Notes: generated from the sequence alone by a model not told the origin. Counted from the stretch's first letter, positions 36,376 through 47,506 are shown. The stretch is 64,000 bases of DNA from Tetmemena sp. SeJ-2015 (GCA_027382625.1 JAJKFJ010020664.1:62001-126000); one strand, 5' to 3'. Program-made: numbers and translations.

Positions 36376-37188
36376 CTTTAAAGATGGGGAAAACAACAAA
36401 GAAGCTCATGATTCAATATTCTTTATCTTGATTTAATTATTCTAGCTTAAACTTTTTATTGCATTCATTGATATACTCTCATCATTTTAATATTAATTAA
36501 GCAGATCACTTCAAGTCATTTAGATGCTAATAGATATTTTTCCCCAACAGATTATAATGTTTTGGTTACAGTGAACAGAACATTGTCTCTAAAAGCTAAG
36601 TTAAAACTTTTTAAAAGTATTTCTCTTTCCTTCATAAATGATAATCGATTTCTTAAGTATTGACGGTACCACTCTGAATTATTATGAATACCATTACATT
36701 TTCTTATAAAGAAGCAGGAAGCTAAAGATGATTAGAATAACAAAAGTGAAACAGAGAAAGGGTAAGAATAGGAAGCCTTCTATTAAATGAGAGATATAAA
36801 ATGAGTAAATCTAAAACATTTGGGGACTATGGCTCCAGGATATTATTGAGATACTACTAATTTATATAGACCAGAATAATGAGGCAGGTTTCAGATCGGG
36901 ATCTTTGCTAGAAATGAGCTATTAAATGAGATTAGAGAATCACAAAAGCCTAAAAAGTTAGCAGAAAAGATTATTGAGACCCTTGCAAAAGTGGATGAGA
37001 AGCTCAAAGCTAACTAAATAATTTCATTTTTATTTAAACTAATATTTTACATATTTATGAGATAAATGAGTTATGTAGAGACAAAGATAGATGAGCTTGA
37101 AGTTTTATTAAACTTTAGGAAGTTCTCATAAAGGACATTTACTTTGATGAAAATCATGCTTATCATTAAAATAGTGAATTATTATGAG
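36376..37188. other. Unresolved mixture of small frames
   Basis: Between the TAF11 stop and the first plus-strand E1 segment. A small plus-strand frame starts at ATG 36808 (MSKSKTFGDYGSRILLRYYQ), and after a frame change RNELLNEIRESQKPKKLAEK follows to about 37015. This may be a short gene or further segments of a scrambled gene. No pointers were identified. Confidence 0.35.
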
Positions 37189-37218
37189 TCATTGCCCAAG
37201 AGACCCCCTCATGCAGCA
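37189..37218 (+). CDS. E1 segment, pointers TCATTGCC and ATGCAGCA
   Basis: 30-bp segment on the plus strand coding SLPKRPPHAA. Partners 44765-44772 and 44795-44802. The join gives RPFWSLPKRPPHAADFNIKD, matching the E1 motif PFWSGPKRxPxPLxFD. Same orientation as the main array but 7.5 kb upstream. Confidence 0.9.
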
Positions 37219-37240
37219 ATTTGAAGATTTAATAATTAAA

Positions 37241-37271
37241 TTAAGAAGCAAAGCTTTAGATGGCATAGATT
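37241..37271 (+). CDS. E1 segment, pointers TTAAGAAGCAA and CATAGATT
   Basis: 31-bp segment. Partners 44908-44918 and 44939-44946. Together with the inverted 14194-14226 segment it gives FENPRSQEAKLQMAQIAEEF in frame. Neither segment alone restores the frame; both together do, which supports each. Confidence 0.82.
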
Positions 37272-37295
37272 ACGCATAATCTAAACAAACATTTT

Positions 37296-37323
37296 ACTCA
37301 AAGTTCCTGCCTATGAGAGAAGT
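37296..37323 (+). CDS. E1 segment, pointers ACTCAAA and ATGAGAGAAGT
   Basis: 28-bp segment. Partners 45134-45140 and 45166-45176. The join gives EEFNSKFLPMREVKAEEKQQ in frame, just before the conserved FEKDxDSNFHIDFI stretch. Confidence 0.8.
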
Positions 37324-37423
37324 TAAATGCAAATCATTCATAGATAGATTACTATGAAAAAACTTGAAGTACTTAAATTCTTAAAGGGCTGCAAATTATT
37401 TCACCTTCATTCAATAAAAAGGT

Positions 37424-37496
37424 GAGGGATTAGAGGTGACGTTGTGGGATCGGTGGGAATTCGATGCTTCAAATAAAGTTAATGAAGTCACTCTAT
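37424..37496 (+). CDS. E1 segment of the ubiquitin-fold domain, pointers GAGGGATTA and GAAGTCACTCTAT
   Basis: 73-bp segment coding LEVTLWDRWEFDASNKVNEV, the start of the E1 C-terminal ubiquitin-fold domain (TLWDRxxV). Partners 45524-45532 and 45548-45560 (13 bp); the main array has only a 15-bp IES between. The join reads KTKLKEGLEVTLWDRWEF and VNEVTLWDVINNIEQ, both in frame. Confidence 0.92.
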
Positions 37497-37559
37497 TAGG
37501 TTTAATAAATTTTAAATCGACAAATCAATAATTAAGAGAAACAAAAACAAGAATAAGAA

Positions 37560-40500
37560 AAGACCGTAGCTGATAAAAAAGTTTTGAAGAAACTTCCAAC
37601 TATGGTTAGCTCTAATACTCTAAAATATGGAGCAAAAGCTGTAGTTAGAAGATTGGTACATTTTTAAATATTTCTTGCTATGTTCATATTTTTAAAATTA
37701 TTTTAGATGCTAATAGCTTGATAAATGGGAGATGGGACCTCATTTACAGTGATAAAATAATTTGTTAAAGCTAAGTTGAATTCATCAAATTTTCAAAAGC
37801 TGTATCCAACAAAAGCAACGTTATTCTCTTACTGATTGAAAAAAGTCTTTAATAAATTAAGTGATACTTTTTCAAAATCGAGTTCTTAAAAGAGGGCAAA
37901 CGCAAAGTCAGAACTCAAAAAGCTTCAGATATACAACAAGTACTCTCCTCTTAATTACTCAATGGACAATCTCATCTTCAAAGTGAGCTAGAATTTATTA
38001 ACATTCCATTTAGCTCGATTATCATTAGGACCAATTTTTATAATGCGTTTTCTCAGGACACAGAGAAGGAGAAAGTAATCTATTAGCTACTAGCTGGAGA
38101 AAACTCTCTTAATTATCTACCTAAATCTAAAAGCTCAGGAAGATCTACATTTGGTGCTCATTTCTTACACTTATAAGATTCTGGGAGAACTTTTTGAAAA
38201 GCAAGAGAGCTCTGAACTTAGAGAGTTATGTTTGAAGAGTGGCATATTCCTTAGATTCATTGAGAGAATAGGCCTACTCTCCAGCGAGAAAAAGAGAATA
38301 AAGGTAGAACCTAAAGAGCCAGAGGAAGAAGAGAAATAGATATCAAATATGAGCTCAGACACTTCGAAAATTGCAAATGGAGACTCTTATTTATATATCT
38401 GAAGTCAAGGAATCTAAGAATCAGCTGAATATATTGACTGATAATTTTTGTCAGAGGCCTACAGCAAGCTTTATAATCAACAATATTCTTTATAGACTTG
38501 GCATTTGCCATATTCTGCAGAGTAGATGAAAAGAGAGTTGATGTAATGAAGTGTCTAATTTTTGGAGCTGCAGGGACCCCCTACGCTCATGGAGCCTTCG
38601 TGTTTGATCTTTTCTCATTTATTCTTTCTATTTACATTTAAGTTATAAAATAAGTGAAATAGCTAAAAACATCATATTGGGTATAAACGAGTTTTTAAGA
38701 TCTCAGAGTTGTTGTGATAACTAAACTGTGCGACTAGTCTTTCTTGTATGAGATAAATTCTTTAATATAGAATTAGAGACAAAGGTATTTACTTCATATA
38801 TGCAACTCAAAACGGTGTCTTCTCAAAGCTATTCACAGATTTCGGACCCGAATTCATCGTTATTGATAAAGATGGAGAGGAACTTTAGAAATTATTAAAT
38901 TTATCAATTTCTTGCTTGATGAAAAGTCTAACTCTTAAATAAATAAATTTTGTCCCTACTATATGCAAATAATTTATTTACTTAATCTGCCAGATAATTG
39001 GAATACTCTTTGAGCTTGGTAGAATAAATTGAGAATAATTAATTCTAAATAGCTCGATAATTTCTGAATCATTCTTGTGTTACTCTATAATAACTGGAAT
39101 ACTTTAGAAGATGAAATCAAGCAGATTTAAGAGTTTGAGATACTGCGATTCTCTATTTGAGCTAATAATACTTTATAATATTGAATAAATAGAGAGCAGC
39201 TGCTCTTTTTTAATAGAGGTTTACAATTTTAAGAGTCTGTTTTGCATAATCCAGTCTCCAAGTGAATCGTTCTTGGAGCAAATGGCGAGGAATATTGGCT
39301 TAATAAGTTCAGCTTTAGTTTCAAAAAGTGCAGCCAGCTTATCAAAAGCGTTCTTAATTTTATCAATGATCTAAGGTTGCTCAGAGATTATTTCAAATGC
39401 TTAGGTAAACTCTCCAGAGAAGAACTTTGAAAGGAATAATGGTAATGCTGCTTCTATCAAATGACAGGGAAATAATCGCAAAATAAATTCAATTATTGAT
39501 TCATCTCCTGAACCTAAATCTGAGATACCTTGCTTCTTTGCGAGTGAACTTTAGCCAGCTGATCTTCCAAGTTTGAAAGGCCTTTTAGATCGTTAGTGAG
39601 AGGAGATAAGATAGCTCCATAGGGTCTGATCTGATTCATTTCATAACCGTAGTCTCTGATCGGTATCATCAACGCTCTAAAATCAGTCTTGTTCAACTCA
39701 ACTCCTCCTTCACTATAAGGGTCAGTGGTTCATAGTTTTAGAATTTTTATAATACTGAGATTTGCATGGCCTTGTTTTGGTTGATGGTATCAGCCTAAAC
39801 TAATACATACAAAGTATTAATAGTAGTCAATCTTTAAGACATTTTTCATTAAAATTGGCAGAGCCTTGTGCACTCATTAATTTAAGTAAAGTAGAGTTGT
39901 ATTAAATTTTGTGTTAATTAACTGCTTCTTGTCTCGTGGAGATTTTTGAGAGGATACATTCAAATAAATAAATTTAAATGACTTTAATGTTTCTAATTAA
40001 CAACTGGCTTTAACTTGAACATGCTCGAGATTATCTTATATATATTTGAAATTTCAAATGTGTATTATTTTATTTGACTCTATTGGTAAAATCACTGTAA
40101 TCCTTGTTGATGGCATGCAAGAAAGAGTAGCAGCGATATTCTGTAATCCTTCAAGAAGATATGAAGAAGGCTTCTGAACTTGCTTTATAATAAGGGCAAG
40201 AAATTATTATAGATTCATTAGCAAGGTCCTAGTTCCATTACTCAACAGTGAAAAGCTAGTAAACATCTCTCTAAGTGTATCAGAATTTAAATTTTCTTAA
40301 GTCTTAGATGGAAAATTAAAGAGAGAAAAGCCATTCTTCTAAGGCCAAAAAGCTGCGAAGGTAGAGGATGGCTTTTTCCTAAGGACACAAATGTTTAATC
40401 AGAAGCAAAAGAAAGCCTTTGAGACTAATTTTAAGCAGATCACTAGAAGAAATATATAAATTGTCTTTCCTGTATTAGAATTCTCTTACTGAAAGTCAAA

Positions 40501-42652
40501 GTGGCTGAATAGGAAATCATTTATGGGGTTTCACTTCTCAGCAATTCCCAAACTTATCAAGTTTCATAACCTAGGAGTTCGACTACCAGATTCCATTTGC
40601 AGAATCAAACTTTGTTTTTTCCTACCACTCAAATAAGGAACTGCACTTTACCATGCTTCATCAAAAGCCCTTCGGCTATATTTACACCGATTTTGAAAGT
40701 AGTGGAGCGCTCTTCAATAAAATTAACATTTTGTTTTACTCTCGATCTCAGGAGATTTCTTCTTGGTATCTTGGAGTCATGAATTTGCGAGCAACTGCGG
40801 AAATATCTTTGACATGAAGTGCTTAGAAGACCCAAGCGCTGTCAGTCAATACTAAGCCATGACTATTGCAATATTATTACTTATTTTCTGCTAAAATTTT
40901 AAGCGAGCAAGTCTTTATAATATTTTGGACTTCGAGGTTTGGAGTTGTGATACTTTTACATTGATATTTGCATACGCTAAGTGAGCTAGGACTTCACTTT
41001 ACAGCAAGTGAGCCACCTTCTGTTGAATAGGGAGTCCGATTTCTTAATTAAGGACAACATAAACTCTGGATTAGGAAAATGTAAATTCAATTAAGACAAA
41101 GGAATTGAAAAATGCACTTGATCTAAACAAAAATTAATCAAACATAGTTCACTCTCTAATAGTCAAGAAGTTGAAAATATTTTAGACAAAATTTATAGGA
41201 AGCCCCTAATTTAAAGATACACTCTAAGAAGCCAATTTTAGCTTCATTTATCCATAAAGGAGGCATAATTGATTTGCTGAATGCCGCGAAAACATCCGTG
41301 GGAACTTTTAAGAATAAGGAAATCTAATTGAGAATAATTTTAAATGGATCCAGGAACTAGAGTCATTCAACCAATTTCCTGACTTCTTTTCACTGTTTTC
41401 TCAGGATAATAATTCTCTGAAGAAAACGACATATCATCAGGACTGAGTGAAGCTGAGATTAAGAGATAAGTAAAAGCTCAGTCCATTAATTATTGAATAG
41501 AGGACACTTCGAAAAAGACAAATACATTCGAGTAAGAAAAAACTAAAGTTAGAAAGGGTGTGGGCTATACTACTGGAAATGGCACAGCTTGGAATGTCTC
41601 GGAGTATCTGAAGTGTAATTTATAATCAGCAGATTGCAAACATAATGAATATTCTGGCTAGACTTATCAAATCCTCTGACTGGGAAGCCCCTATCGAAGT
41701 TAAGGAGATGATACTTGAGTCTTCTTTGCTTCCTTCACTAGAGGCAGGATGATGTAATTTTAAGAAATGGCTAAAGATTTTGAGCTGAACAATTCCTTCC
41801 TAGATTTCGTGACTGAGCTATCTAATCACACTATCCTCTTCTCCTTACTTTAAGACATCGGAGACGAGTATGAGCCTCGACAGAAGGAATCAATTATTGA
41901 ATTGCTTAGAAAGATCGCCAGCTTGAGCAGCATATTCTTAGGATGCCTCTCAACTGATGGAGCTGATAAAACTTTAGATAATGAGGAATCACAAAATCTA
42001 TTAAGCTTTAATGAGATCTCAAAAGTAGTAAGACTTGCTCAAGAGATTATAGCCATGACAGATAATCCATCATGGTTTGATCTTTTCTTTGAGAATACAT
42101 ACCCCAACGGCCCTCCGAAGTGCACTTTAGTCACAACAGGTGGAGGCTAAATCCGTTTCAATCCCAATTTGTACAATAATGGTAAAGTTTGTCTTTCCTT
42201 ACTTGGTACGTGGAGAGGTTCATCTACTGAAAACTGGGATCCCAATCTCTCAACCATATTGCAAGTTTTACTCTCAATCCAAGCTATCATCATGTCGAAC
42301 GAAGTTTTCTTCAACGAGCCTGGATATGAGCATGAGCAAGGATATATTTGTTAAATGCTATGCAGAAATAGGTCAGGGTGAGAAGAAGAATGAAGGATAC
42401 TCCAATATAGTCAGGTATGGAAATGTGAAATATGCAATGATAGACGCTATCAAGATGCCAACTGCAGGTTTTGAGAAAGTAATTAAGAGAAGTTTCTATC
42501 TCAAGAAAAATGAAATACTTAAAGAGGTCAAGGAATGGGTCGATAGGTCAAAGAAGACTGATGCAACATACTAGGGTCTAGTTTATGATCACAACTATCA
42601 GTTAGCGAGTACTCTCAGTCCAGAGGGAAATTACTATGATCTTAAGATTTGA
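37560..42652 (+). CDS. BIRC6/BRUCE-like giant E2/E3, 3' gene body with UBC domain
   Basis: Plus-strand coding blocks ending at TGA 42650-42652. The C-terminus is a UBC domain of the BIRC6 class: [20 protein letters not shown] before it, then [37 protein letters not shown] with catalytic Cys codon at 42190-42192, [13 protein letters not shown] and [20 protein letters not shown]. Upstream blocks ([56 protein letters not shown] region 40560-40800) are helical or mixed. BIRC6 proteins ubiquitinate substrates with E1 input directly. Many frame changes remain, because further segments lie elsewhere (15002-15055 minus, 38506-38615). Segments of E1 are embedded in this interval. Confidence 0.78.
38506..38615 (+). 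CDS. BIRC6-like UBC segment, pointers TGCC and TTTGATCTTTTCT
   Basis: 110-bp segment coding [20 protein letters not shown] and [13 protein letters not shown], matching the UBC pattern FVRVDexRxDVMKxLIxGPxxTPYxxGxFxFD. Left pointer joins the inverted segment at 15002-15055 ([12 protein letters not shown]). Right pointer (13 bp) matches 42076-42088, giving [19 protein letters not shown]. The displaced main-array spacer 42049-42075 is a 27-bp IES. Confidence 0.92.
38696..38935 (+). CDS. E1 segment with the conserved GxF..FxDFG region
   Basis: 240-bp segment. Left pointer TAAGATCTCAGA (12 bp, partner 43174-43185), right pointer AAGTCTAACTCT (12 bp, partner 43220-43231). It encodes [20 protein letters not shown] and [20 protein letters not shown] then [14 protein letters not shown], the E1 region GIxFIxAxxxGLFGxxFxDFG. 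Two frame corrections inside are explained by very short direct-repeat deletions (AAT-ATAG-AAT near 38765 and AAATT-ATT-AAATT near 38890). Confidence 0.9.
39457..39696 (-). CDS. Ambiguous minus-strand ORF inside the BIRC6-like array
   Basis: Open frame [20 protein letters not shown] then [23 protein letters not shown] at 39457-39459. It looks like real protein sequence and may be an inverted segment of one of the scrambled genes. The plus strand is also open here ([20 protein letters not shown]), so the coding strand is not settled. Confidence 0.35.
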
Positions 42653-42666
42653 TGATTATAAATTTT

Positions 42667-45600
42667 ATGATGATGGAATAAGTTTATAAGGAGTTGAAAG
42701 AAGCTTTTTCCCTAAATTGGTCATCTTTTAGATAACTAGATGACATCGACGTCAGTTATGCTCCTACCGGTCAAGAGACAACTTCTGAGCAAAATATAGA
42801 TATCTAGGATGAAGTCTTATAATGATAATTTAAGACAGATGGAGTAGATATATTGGAGCGATGGGCATAGAAGCAGTGGCTAAATAAGCACAGTCAAGAA
42901 TCTTGGTTCATGGCTTGGGAGCGCTTGGAGTGGAAATAGCTAATTAATAATTCACTTATCATATTGGCAGGTTGTAAGGAGCTCATACTTGATGATAAGG
43001 AAGCGGCCTCCTACTCATGGAATTGATGGTCAGTTCTTCATTGAGTAAAAGGATGTTTCATCTACTCAAAACATGGCTAACTAACTGCATCTAAGCTCTA
43101 GCAATTGAACTTCTATGTTAAAGTTTCCACTGTTGACGAACAAAAGACTCTCCAAGAATACATTAAACAGTCTTAAGATCTCAGATTAGGGATAAGCGAT
43201 ATATTTGTATCATTTGTAGAAGTCTAACTCTACAGTTGTCTAGCTATAGATTAATGGCTACAAGCACAGATACTAAGATGGCGATGAAATTACTTTCAAG
43301 GAAGTAAAGGGCATGGCCTCTTAGAATGACATGACTAAGACAATTAACGACATCACAACAAAGATCTAGATTATCAATCCAACATCCTTCAAGCTGAGCG
43401 ATGTAGTTTAGTCTTATAAATAGCTGCAAATTTAAGAGAAGGCAGTGGCATAGCTAAACAAATCAAAGTGCCAGTTAAAGTTGATTTCAAGACTTTGCAG
43501 GAAGTTGAGAAGCTAGTTCATAATCCAAGGATAACTGATTAAATATTGTTGTCAAAATATTTTGGTGTATACAAAAAATGCCCAAAATTTGCATAGTCAA
43601 GACAAAGACATTTTAATTGCAGCTCTCGAAAGCTTAAATACTTTGGAATGCTTCAAGGATAGCAAAGAAAGAGTTGACTAGATATCTAAATCGTTCATCA
43701 AGAACATTGGAAATTAGTTGCCTCCTATCTGCGCTTATCTTGGCGGAGTAGTTTCATAGGAGATAGTTAAAGCGATTACACAAAAGTAATCCCCATAATT
43801 TTTATAATGAAGTTATATCCAATAAGAATAATTTTATGGTTTACATGCCAATTAATTAGCTTTTCTACTTTGATGTGCTAGAGCTTGCTTCTACTATTGA
43901 TGAAGAAATATCAGACTCTTCTTACTATCAAAATCTTACAGCTATATTAGGACAAGAATTGATGCAAAATACATACACTCAAATACTAATGTATAATTTG
44001 GAGCTGATGGTTAAATTATTCTTACTGATCCTGATGTCATAGAAGTTAGCAATCTAAACAGACAGTTCCTCTTTAGAGAAAAGCACTTAAGGAAGCCAAA
44101 GTCATCGACAGCAGCAGCTGCCGCAATTCAAATGAATCCTGATCTGAAAGGTCATATTCGAGCAAGGCTAGATAAAATTCATGATGGAACGGCTCACATT
44201 TACACCGAGTTTTTCTTCAAGAATTTAACTATCGTAACTAATGCTCTCGACAACGTTGCTGCTAGACTTTACATTGACGGAAAGTGTGTATCTGCAAAAA
44301 CCGCCCTAATTGATAGTGGAACTCTGGGACCCAAGGGTCACGTACAAATTTAATAACTAGTTTTATAATAAATAGTGCTTCCTAAGTATCTCACTGAATC
44401 ATATGCTAGCTAGCAAGATCCTGAGGATAATAACGAGATTCCTCACTGCACGTTGAAAATGTTCCCAGAGGAGATTCTCCACTGCATAGAATGGGCTAAG
44501 GATATATTCGGAAAACTCTTTACACTCAAGCCATAGATATTCAATAAGCTCGTAGAGTCGACCGATCCTATCAATACCTCTGATTAATAGGAACTATAAA
44601 ACCTTAAAAAGGCTTTAAAGGCATTAGCTAAAGAGCCTACAGATTTCAGAGATTGCGTTGGCTTTGCTAGAGCAAGATTCTAGAAACACTTCGTTAATGA
44701 CATTAAGTAGCTCCTGCACGTCTACCCTTTGGATAAAATGACTAAAGATGGAAGACCGTTTTGGTCATTGCCTAAAATGTTGCTGAATTTAGCTATGCAG
44801 CAGATTTCAATATTAAAGATCAGACTCATGTAGACTTTATCGCAGCTTGTGCATGCTTGAGTGCTGTTATCTACGAAATTGACATTCCTTTCTCTTATAT
44901 CAAGATCTTAAGAAGCAATAAATTTTTGCTATGTCGATCATAGATTGCAGAGGAATTCCCTCAAAAAGAGTTTGTGCCTAATGATCTTAAAGCTTCTGAG
45001 ATACAATCGTAGGTGGAAAAGGATCCCAAAGGAGAAAAGAATGAGCAGGAAGAGCCTGAATCATCTCAGCTTGAAGCAAAAATTGATCAACCAGATAAAT
45101 AGGCTGAGAATGATAAGATAGTAGAAGAGTTTAACTCAAATTCTATTGAGATGGAAGGATTGAAAATGAGAGAAGTAAAGGCTGAAGAAAAGCAGCAGTT
45201 CTTAATGAAGGTGCAGGAATTTGAAAAGGATGTGGACTCTAATTTCCATATCGATTTCATATGTGCTATGGCAAACCTTAGAGCATAAAATTACAATCTT
45301 CAAGGAATGGATTGGATTGACGTTAAAATTAAAGCTGGAAAGATCATCCCCGCTTTAGCAACAACAACTGCCGCGATAGCTGGACTCCAGACACTTGAAG
45401 TTATTACTTATACAAAAAAGTATTAGCTGCAAATTAGAGGAGCATAAGAATTCTTTCATGAACCTTGCCGTTCCCTCATTAATGATGAGCGAGCCAGGGC
45501 CAGCTGTAAAGACTAAATTGAAAGAGGGATTAAATATTAGCTTTAAAGAAGTCACTCTATGGGATGTGATAAACAATATTGAGTAGAAGACCAATCTCAA

Positions 45601-45912
45601 GGGCAGAGATGTATTCTTAGGTTCTCAACCACTCTTCCTCCATGCTTTGGAAGAATATAATCCTATAATGGATTTAAGAATATTGATGAGGCTTCAAGAT
45701 CAAAGAATCTTTCTGCCACTTCTCTGGTTGAAAAGCTCAAGAGTAGTACTTCATCTTAGGACACTACCTTCCAAATTCTAAGAATTAATATATATCTGTT
45801 TACTTGACTATTACTTTCGTTGAAGCGAATAAGCTTGATGAGAATGGTCATGAGAAAAAGCTTGAGGGAGTTCCGCAAGTGAGAGTTAGCTTCAGATCCT
45901 CCTTTGATTGAA
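42667..45912 (+). CDS. UBA1: Ubiquitin-activating enzyme E1 (UBA1-type), main segment array
   Basis: Body of an E1 that activates ubiquitin with ATP and loads it on a cysteine. Visible in order: WSRYIGAMGIEAV and HGLGALGVEIA (first adenylation half), HRYQDGDEITFKEVKGM (FCCH), PPICAYLGGVVSQEIVKAI, DPDVIEVSNLNRQFLFREKH, SGTLGPKGHVQ, catalytic cysteine in PHCTLKMFPEE (codon 44447-44449), DVDSNFHIDFICAMANLRA, AGKIIPALATTTAAIAG, TLWDVINNIE and a final VPQVRVSF before TGA 45910-45912. The array is split by AT-rich IESs of 8-35 bp, and missing parts are supplied by segments at 14194-14896 (minus) and 37189-38935 (plus). Unresolved junctions: near 42945, 43030, 43075 and 43800. Start ATG 42667 lies 14 bp after the BIRC6-like stop; ATG 14920 is the alternative. 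Confidence 0.93.
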
Positions 45913-46121
45913 AATGAAGATCTCCTTTGATAAAAACTCTACATTTTGAGAAATCTTAAAATCCTTCGCATATCATCTTTCTGTATGCGAGGTTGACTAT
46001 TACCACAAACGAAAAGTTATTATTCAAATTTATTCATTCTTAATACTTATCTAATAAAAAAATCTTATCTCAATGAAGATGATGATTGAAGTTAAGAAAT
46101 TAAGGATCTTATAAATCGAAG

Positions 46122-47229
46122 TCAATATCTAGGAGGAGGATGTTGATATGGATTGTAGTATGGCTGTGGTTGAGCCTGATAAGGATATCCTTAAGGAGGC
46201 TGACCTTAAATTTGCTGAGGATATGCCTGCTATGGCATTCCAGGATAAGGTTACTACTATTGCTGGTAAGGAGGATATCCGTTTGGAGGCATTTAATAAG
46301 GCTGCTACTGAGGATATTGGTATTATGGAGCAGCCAGCTAAGTTTGAAAGTGCTGCTAAACATGCTGCTAAATCGGAACTTATTGAGCATAGTTCTGCTA
46401 TTGATAGTTGTAATTAGCACCCATAGGAACTTACTGTTGAGGCTATTGCTGTTGATAGGTGGGCATAGGTTAAACAGGAGCTTGAGAAGGTGGAAGATTC
46501 AAGGAAGGATAATACTAAGGCTACTACTGTTACTGTTGTTGTTGTTGTTCTTATTGAGGTAAGGGTTGAGTCGCAGTAGCTATAGGAGGCTATACTTATA
46601 GTGGCTGTGGGTTCTAAAATTGAGCATAGACTCCTTAGTTTACTTGTTGATGTATTGCTTGCTATTGCTGTGGTTAAACATATTGCTGTTAAATTCCAGC
46701 TCCGACATTCTAATACAGCTAAGTTGCAGCTGCTCCAGGTAACCCCAAGTTCTGATTTGGATAGAACTCCATGTCCACATAGATGAGACCCGCATCTTTG
46801 CCTTTGTATTTAAGCTCATAAGAGCTACTTGTTTTCTTGACTTGCAAGATCGTAGTTAAAGGAATTTCAACTTGCCCTACAACATCGTCATTTATCATGT
46901 CCTTATCCATCACAGTGATAATCAAGATGCTTTCAGAGGTCAGATCAAAATTCATGCTCTAATTGAAATTCACCAATATAATTAATTCCTACCTCTTTCC
47001 ATTTATAAATTAAATTTTTCAAATAATTTACTCATAATTAATTCTTCCATCTAGGATGCTTGCCTCCTTCAACGTGAACCATTGATTTCTTAGATTACGA
47101 CCCGCACTTGATAATCAAATATGGGTCCATCTTAGAAAATATTTCAGTATCGTGCTTCAGATTCGCTGATTTAGGAGTGACAATCAGTTTTCCACCTGGC
47201 TGGCTCTATATTTGCTACAAAGATTGCAT
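46122..47229 (-). CDS. C2-domain protein with Q/P/Y-rich tail
   Basis: ATG 47229 (MQSLQQIQSQPGGKLIVTPK), stop TGA 46122-46124. An N-terminal C2 domain of about 120 residues: KMDPYLIIKCGSQSKKSMVH, EGGKHPRWKN, then after intron(s) in 46960-47045 SILIITVMDKDMINDDVVGQ and VEIPLTTIL. C2 domains bind Ca2+ and phospholipids; Asp residues at both loops are present. The rest, about 200 residues, is Q, P and Y rich (MPPNGYPPYQQQQPYPGMPQ), with Gln encoded by all four codons. The architecture resembles small plant and protist single-C2 proteins with disordered tails. Confidence 0.82.
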
Positions 47230-47506
47230 TTTATTTAAATAATATTTTTTTTGTTTCACATCTATCATATTTATAGAGTGAATTTTTCAGATGTTGGTGG
47301 TTATTTAAGTTTTGATACCTTTAAAATGAATTTATAATGTCAAGAATAAGTTAAGCTCAATGATTTTACTATTATGAGTTATATAAACGTTACTAATGAG
47401 TTAGAAACTTATTTATGCAAGTCTGAAGAAGACCTATTTCATAATTCAAACTCCTCTCTGAATGAATTCCTCTGTGATCTACTCGCAATTATAATAAAAA
47501 AATAAT

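Noticed and set aside
44345..44385. Intron in E1 between KGHVQ and LPKYLTESY
   Set aside because: No GT-AG pair gives the right frame; the extra AT-rich bases keep the frame open, so I left it as an unresolved small IES rather than calling a splice.
46140..46562. Leu/Arg-rich plus-strand ORF of 140 aa
   Set aside because: It is the antisense of the Q/P/Y-rich tail of the C2-domain gene and has no other support.
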